Positions 63,700 through 64,000 of a stretch of 64,000 nucleotides of DNA are shown piece by piece. The position numbers and the translations under genes are program-made. Every line of letters starts with the position of its first letter. The first letter of the stretch is position 1. This DNA is from Bdellovibrionales bacterium. Its GTDB lineage: Bacteria; Bdellovibrionota; Bdellovibrionia; Bdellovibrionales; Bdellovibrionaceae. Location: assembly GCA_016713585.1 (NCBI GenBank), contig JADJOV010000005.1:1-64000 (forward strand), given 5' to 3'. Below the pieces are notes generated by a model that saw only the letters and a program-made list of their open reading frames with translations, searched no databases and was not told the DNA's origin.

Positions 63700-64000
63700 G
63701 TGAAAAAACAAAATTTGGAAAGACAAAATTCTAAAGAGAAAAAGCCAAAAAAAATATTTGTCACCGGGGGGACGGGTTTCCTTGGGCAAAGAACAGTGGC
63801 TCTTCTGCAAGAGCAATTTGCGGTGACAGTATTGACTAGACAAAAAAGGATTCGGGAAATCAATTATCTTGTTGGCGATCTCAAGTCCTGGAATGCGGGA
63901 TTGATTCAAAATTGCTTAGCCAGGCCAGTATGATGTCATGCTTCATATGGCAGGACTTTATGATCTCCGTGCTGGGCAGGCGGATTCCTATGTTCATAAT
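63700..64000 (+). CDS. NAD-dependent epimerase/dehydratase-family protein, partial, one frameshift
   Basis: The gene starts at GTG 63700 after a Lys-rich stretch and reaches the window end. The nucleotide-binding start is KIFVTGGTGFLGQRTVALLQ (GxxGxxG), then INYLVGDLKSWNAGL. Near 63920 one base shifts the frame and the other continues DVMLHMAGLYDLRAGQADSY, where H-M-A-G is the second family motif. The substrate cannot be told from this part: extended SDRs act on sugar nucleotides, steroids or flavonoid-like alcohols. The 5' part before GTG is A/K-rich and has no clear ribosome site. Confidence 0.78.

Noticed and set aside
1..64000. CRISPR arrays, rRNA and tRNA genes
   Set aside because: No regularly spaced palindromic repeat set, no tRNA-like cloverleaf with a TTCGA loop in an intergenic space and no rRNA segment was recognised. 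The search was by eye, so a tRNA could have been missed.

Overview
The window looks like chromosome from a predatory-type or free-living member of the Bdellovibrionota (Bdellovibrio relatives). This is inferred from gene content, not from a marker RNA: a TIGR02147-family regulator, many lipoproteins and large secreted proteins of unknown function, a DUF222-like HNH nuclease, a pth-rplY-prs block, and Ser/Thr kinase signalling. No rRNA, tRNA or CRISPR array was recognised. The sequence carries many single-base shifts, mostly in homopolymers and including indispensable genes (prs, cdsA, rdgB). Most broken genes therefore look like uncorrected sequencing or assembly indels rather than real decay. 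Such genes are given below as one merged feature with the shift position stated.

Layout. 1-5.4 kb is an accessory, decaying region: HigA/HigB-like toxin-antitoxin pieces, an N-terminal fragment resembling TOTE conflict-system primases, a serine-recombinase tail, a His-rich metal-type protein, an unusual excisionase-type HTH/secretion-ATPase fusion, an ArsR remnant and a YHS protein. 5.4-15 kb holds surface and secreted proteins: a Cys-repeat lipoprotein, a 1224-residue Calx-beta/RCC1 lipoprotein, and an alpha/beta-hydrolase-like gene beside a secreted unknown. 15.2-22.5 kb is a minus-strand housekeeping block: pth, rplY, prs, rdgB, rph, an AmiC-type amidase, pabA and a pabB-pabC fusion. 22.9-30.8 kb has an HNH nuclease, a secreted GH13 amylase, an exported class-I glutamine amidotransferase, a Vps62-like lipoprotein and a broken beta-helix gene.

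31-37.8 kb is two very large secreted genes, one unknown with a membrane-like C-terminus and one with a GHSMG lipase/esterase domain. 37.8-41.2 kb is an overlapping three-gene unit: TIGR02147 regulator, exported HExxH protein and lipoprotein. 41.3-42.5 kb is a badly damaged gene interrupted by long G runs. 42.5-47.4 kb is a compact overlapping operon: an NtrC-type sigma-54 activator with receiver, CdsA, PlsC, an MBL-fold hydrolase and YihY/BrkB, which suggests regulated phospholipid or envelope synthesis. A 14-bp direct-repeat array (5 units) lies between it and the divergent serA.

48.9-54 kb carries a membrane-anchored unknown, a GlcD-type FAD dehydrogenase, a BolA-Grx4-DUF2892 group and an LtaS-like sulfatase. 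54-58 kb has scrambled AbiE toxin-antitoxin fragments, a Cys-rich secreted protein, a cyclic-nucleotide-binding/zinc-ribbon protein and a small HNH nuclease. 58.1-64 kb contains complete DNA topoisomerase VI genes (top6B, top6A), otherwise typical of archaea and plants, followed by a Ser/Thr kinase, a diacylglycerol-kinase-family enzyme and the start of an NAD-dependent epimerase.

The strongest candidates for new biology are the topoisomerase VI-kinase neighbourhood, the HTH/secretion-ATPase fusion with a lost Walker B acid, the 31-41 kb secreted-protein block with its coupled regulator-HExxH-lipoprotein unit, the cyclic-nucleotide/zinc-ribbon protein, and the repeat array before serA.
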